Positions 19,777-21,881 of a DNA stretch of 21,881 nt are shown one piece after another. Where the stretch lies: IMG/VR virus record IMGVR_UViG_3300030688_000370, positions 1 to 21,881 of that record. One strand, 5' to 3'. Source of the stretch: a virus. The translations under genes were made by a program, and so were the position numbers. Every line of letters starts with the position of its first letter. Position 1 is the first letter of the stretch. The notes under the pieces are model-generated. The model ran no database searches. It was not told where the DNA came from and saw nothing but the letters and a program-made list of their open reading frames with translations.

Positions 19777-20460
19777 CTAGTTGGTAATACAGACGCCGAC
19801 GTTCGTCCCGATCGGTCGGCAAGCGTTGATCGCGGCGTAGATGGCCGAATCAGATGCGGTGGAGATCTCGGCGGAAAGCGACCCGGTATAGCTCAACGAT
19901 CCAGGGGCATTTGCGGATGTACGGACGATGGCGTTGCTATACCCGGCGCCAGCAGACCCGCCCGTGACGAGAGGCCGATGGGCGGTGATTAGGGCCATAT
20001 ATGGCACCAATGACCCCATGCGCGCCACGCCGCAAAAACTCGCAGGCCCAGGCGTGCCGCCGCACGACCCAGTGTCGAGCGGTCGATTTGGCTCGAAGAT
20101 GGTCGGCGCGCGCCCGGTCAGTTTGGTCAGCATGTTGATCATTGCTGGCCGCGTGGACTTCTGCTGCAAAATGTTCGCCCGAACGCGCGAGATATAACTT
20201 GAGTCGCTTTCGTTGGGATTGCGCGGTAGGTTACCCCCGAAGAAATCGTAGGCCCACAGGTCAATCCAACCGCCAGAAGACGATCCGAGCCGGGTCTGTG
20301 CCCTGGCAAAAACGATCAGCAGATAGATCGTCGAGAGCACTGAAGCTATACCACCCAGCAGGCCGCCGATAACCGGCGCCGCCGACCAGTCGCCAAACCA
20401 GCCACGCGGCAAGTAGGACTGCAGGCGCGACAAGATATCGCTTTGATCTCCAGTCGCCAT
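19777..20460 (-). CDS. Phage baseplate/tail protein
   Basis: A 227-residue protein immediately downstream of Baseplate J (its ATG directly follows the J stop). The N-terminal part SDILSRLQSYLPRGWFGDWS followed by GGLLGGIASVLSTIYLLIVF and the RLGSSSGGWIDLWAYDFFGG segment resemble the P2 gpI / Mu gp48-type tail protein family that follows gpJ in contractile-tail phages. The C-terminal third is Gly/Ser-rich and beta-like. It probably joins the baseplate to the fibre. Family placement relies mainly on gene order. Confidence 0.7.
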   Translation of the reverse strand: MATGDQSDILSRLQSYLPRGWFGDWSAAPVIGGLLGGIASVLSTIYLLIVFARAQTRLGSSSGGWIDLWAYDFFGGNLPRNPNESDSSYISRVRANILQQKSTRPAMINMLTKLTGRAPTIFEPNRPLDTGSCGGTPGPASFCGVARMGSLVPYMALITAHRPLVTGGSAGAGYSNAIVRTSANAPGSLSYTGSLSAEISTASDSAIYAAINACRPIGTNVGVCITN

Positions 20461-21585
20461 TTAAGTCACCACTATCGTGCCAGCGGTAATCCGCTGCTGG
20501 GTTGTTGGAGTTAGATCCGCTGTTGATCCGTTGAGCAGTACGCCAGTCACATTGGTAACGCCGGCGACCGTGTAGGCAGTTGTTGCAAGCATTGACCATG
20601 GCAGCATCACGTCGTCGCCAAGTCCGTTGATATAGGACTGCAGCGCAGCCTCAACTAGCGCAACAACGGCGGAATGCACGTATCCGCTGGCGGTGGCGAT
20701 GGCCATCGATACGGCCGCCACATTGAGCGTCGGTGCGTGAACGCCGTACGTGACGGTAAGTGGTCGGGCCGATTCGACGGCATTACTGACATTTGCCAGC
20801 GTAGTCGATGACGGCGATCCGGTGCCATCATCTGCAATAACCGTGAAATATCCGGTTTGCGCCGATCCGTTGTACTGCGTGTTTTCGAGAATGACCCCGG
20901 TGATATTCTGTCCAACGCTGGTAATCGCGTTCATGACTGCCGCAAAGGTCGCGGACTTCAGGCTGGCAATCCACAGCACAAAACTTACACGTGCCGCAGA
21001 ATCGCTCTGTGCCGCAACGCCATTCGAAAAGGCCGCTGCATTGGTGACATAATCCACACCAGGGATGGCGGTACCGAGCGTATTCAGCGCACCCAATGCC
21101 AAATTGCCAATCGTGCCAGCGGTCGAGCATTGAACTGTGATCTGCGCGCTGGCTTGGCCGACAGGGATGATGTAATAGCCGAGCGGCGCGTTGTAATTCG
21201 CGTTCGTTGTGTCAGCGATGACGGTAAAAATAACCGTGCCATCGCTCGATGTGACAGTAGCGCCTGGCGAGATATCCGCCTGGTTTGTTGGTGTGTATCG
21301 CCCGAACGTCTCCTGGCCGCTCGCCACAACCGCTGCCTCTCGACTCCATCCGAATTGAGCAAAAAAACTGTCGAGGTCTGGCCCACTACTTGTCGCTGCC
21401 CGGGTCAGTGCCATCGCTTGCAGAATCAGCCCTTGCAGCCAGAGCGCGACACCGGAGGTGGCCTGTCCGACTGCCAGCAGAACCGAGCCTTTCGTGAAAT
21501 CGATCAGCGACGCGCACGCGCCCTGCACTGCCGTGGCGAAGTTGCTGACGATGCTGGAGAACGATTGTTGATTTAGATTTGCCAT
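20461..21585 (-). CDS. Baseplate J-like protein (wedge)
   Basis: A 374-residue protein with the Baseplate J pattern: an N-terminal helical region (TKGSVLLAVGQATSGVALWL), the GPDLDSFFAQFGWSREAAVV segment, a beta domain (ATVTSSDGTVIFTVIADTTN), GTIGNLALGAL with the usual glycine-rich turn, and a C-terminal half containing DGTGSPSSTTLANVSNAVES. J (P2 gpJ, Mu gp47, T4 gp6) forms the baseplate wedge of contractile tails, so the particle is a myovirus-type phage. The length is within the family range. Confidence 0.9.
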   Translation of the reverse strand: MANLNQQSFSSIVSNFATAVQGACASLIDFTKGSVLLAVGQATSGVALWLQGLILQAMALTRAATSSGPDLDSFFAQFGWSREAAVVASGQETFGRYTPTNQADISPGATVTSSDGTVIFTVIADTTNANYNAPLGYYIIPVGQASAQITVQCSTAGTIGNLALGALNTLGTAIPGVDYVTNAAAFSNGVAAQSDSAARVSFVLWIASLKSATFAAVMNAITSVGQNITGVILENTQYNGSAQTGYFTVIADDGTGSPSSTTLANVSNAVESARPLTVTYGVHAPTLNVAAVSMAIATASGYVHSAVVALVEAALQSYINGLGDDVMLPWSMLATTAYTVAGVTNVTGVLLNGSTADLTPTTQQRITAGTIVVT

Positions 21586-21591
21586 GGCTGC

Positions 21592-21881
21592 CTAAGAATT
21601 GGAAACATCGAAATCGACGGTTTGCGTCGTAGCCGTGTTGGCGTCGGTGTACTGAATCGTCACGCTGGACAATCCACCGTTTTGCAAAACAGAAATGCTT
21701 GGCTCCGGAGTTGCCGCCACGACCGACTCCAGCCGCATCTGGCCCTTGATGAGAGCCTTGAGCGCTGACGCATTGCCGGGAGACCCAACTTTCCTCGCGA
21801 GGCCACCCCCGTATGTCGGCTCCCATGTGTAATCCGGCGAAGAGATCGGATTGCCAGATTGATCGCTGAGTTGCGGATTAG
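21592..21881 (-). CDS. Baseplate-region phage protein (C-terminal part, cut by window edge)
   Basis: The - strand frame runs from the right edge to a TAG at 21592-21594, giving 95 visible residues with no start in the window. Readable parts include PDYTWEPTYGGGLARKVGSP, NASALKALIKGQMRLESVVA and the ending TATTQTVDFDVSNS. The gene lies 6 bp upstream of Baseplate J in the same direction, where P2-like and Mu-like phages place baseplate proteins such as gpW or gp46. The family could not be identified with confidence. Confidence 0.65.
   Translation of the reverse strand, partial: NPQLSDQSGNPISSPDYTWEPTYGGGLARKVGSPGNASALKALIKGQMRLESVVAATPEPSISVLQNGGLSSVTIQYTDANTATTQTVDFDVSNS

Overview
The window is part of a temperate, contractile-tailed phage or prophage of a proteobacterium, most likely a betaproteobacterium. 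The evidence is the GC-rich composition, an RdgC-type protein, a degenerate tRNA-Thr-like attachment core, and the domain mix (DUF4224 plus tyrosine integrase, Ead/Ea22-like proteins, DUF1353, DUF4376, T4-type lysozyme, Baseplate J). Genes from 1 to about 13.84 kb lie on the + strand. Genes from 13.835 kb to the right edge lie on the - strand, so the two halves converge at about 13.84 kb.

Left to right: (1) the C-terminal part of RdgC and a small coiled-coil protein. (2) A 52-bp palindrome that copies the left end of the insertion sequence found later, lodged in a terminator loop. (3) A complete diversity-generating retroelement (DGR), 1016-4055: two tandem DUF1566/Lcl-C variable proteins ending in variable repeats VR1 and VR2, an Avd-like four-helix-bundle accessory protein, an adenine-rich template repeat (TR) and a DGR-type reverse transcriptase with YVDD. 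Aligned by eye, VR2 differs from TR at 10 positions, all at template adenines; VR1 differs at 14 positions in the core, 13 of them at adenines. (4) A chain of nine overlapping genes, 4093-8532, beginning with a cytosine-5 DNA methyltransferase and including an Ead-like protein and a miniature ClpX-type zinc-finger protein. (5) A DUF4224 protein, a tyrosine integrase, and a probable attP: a tRNA 3'-end core flanked on both sides by copies of TGCTCCGCAA.

Next comes an intact 1.45-kb IS3-family (IS150-like) element, 10239-11686. It is followed by a second Ead-like gene, a ParF/ParG-like partition pair and a run of 8-bp-periodic TTC repeats just downstream that looks like its centromere, then a small WGR-domain protein and a secreted phospholipase-D-type nuclease. 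The - strand holds, in transcription order, an unidentified baseplate-region protein (cut by the edge), Baseplate J, a tail/baseplate protein, a 709-aa tail fibre, a DUF4376 protein, a membrane/coiled-coil protein, lysozyme, a zinc/HNH-like protein, a holin-like protein, a lipoprotein, DUF1353, a small His-rich membrane protein and a ParB-like-fold protein.

Functional reading (inference): the - strand module builds the tail and lyses the cell. The + strand left arm carries lysogeny, DNA modification and the DGR, which should diversify two small ligand-binding-fold proteins. Both att arms are present together, and the element carries both an integrase and a partition system. The sequence may therefore be the non-integrated (circular or phage-plasmid) form rather than an integrated prophage end.
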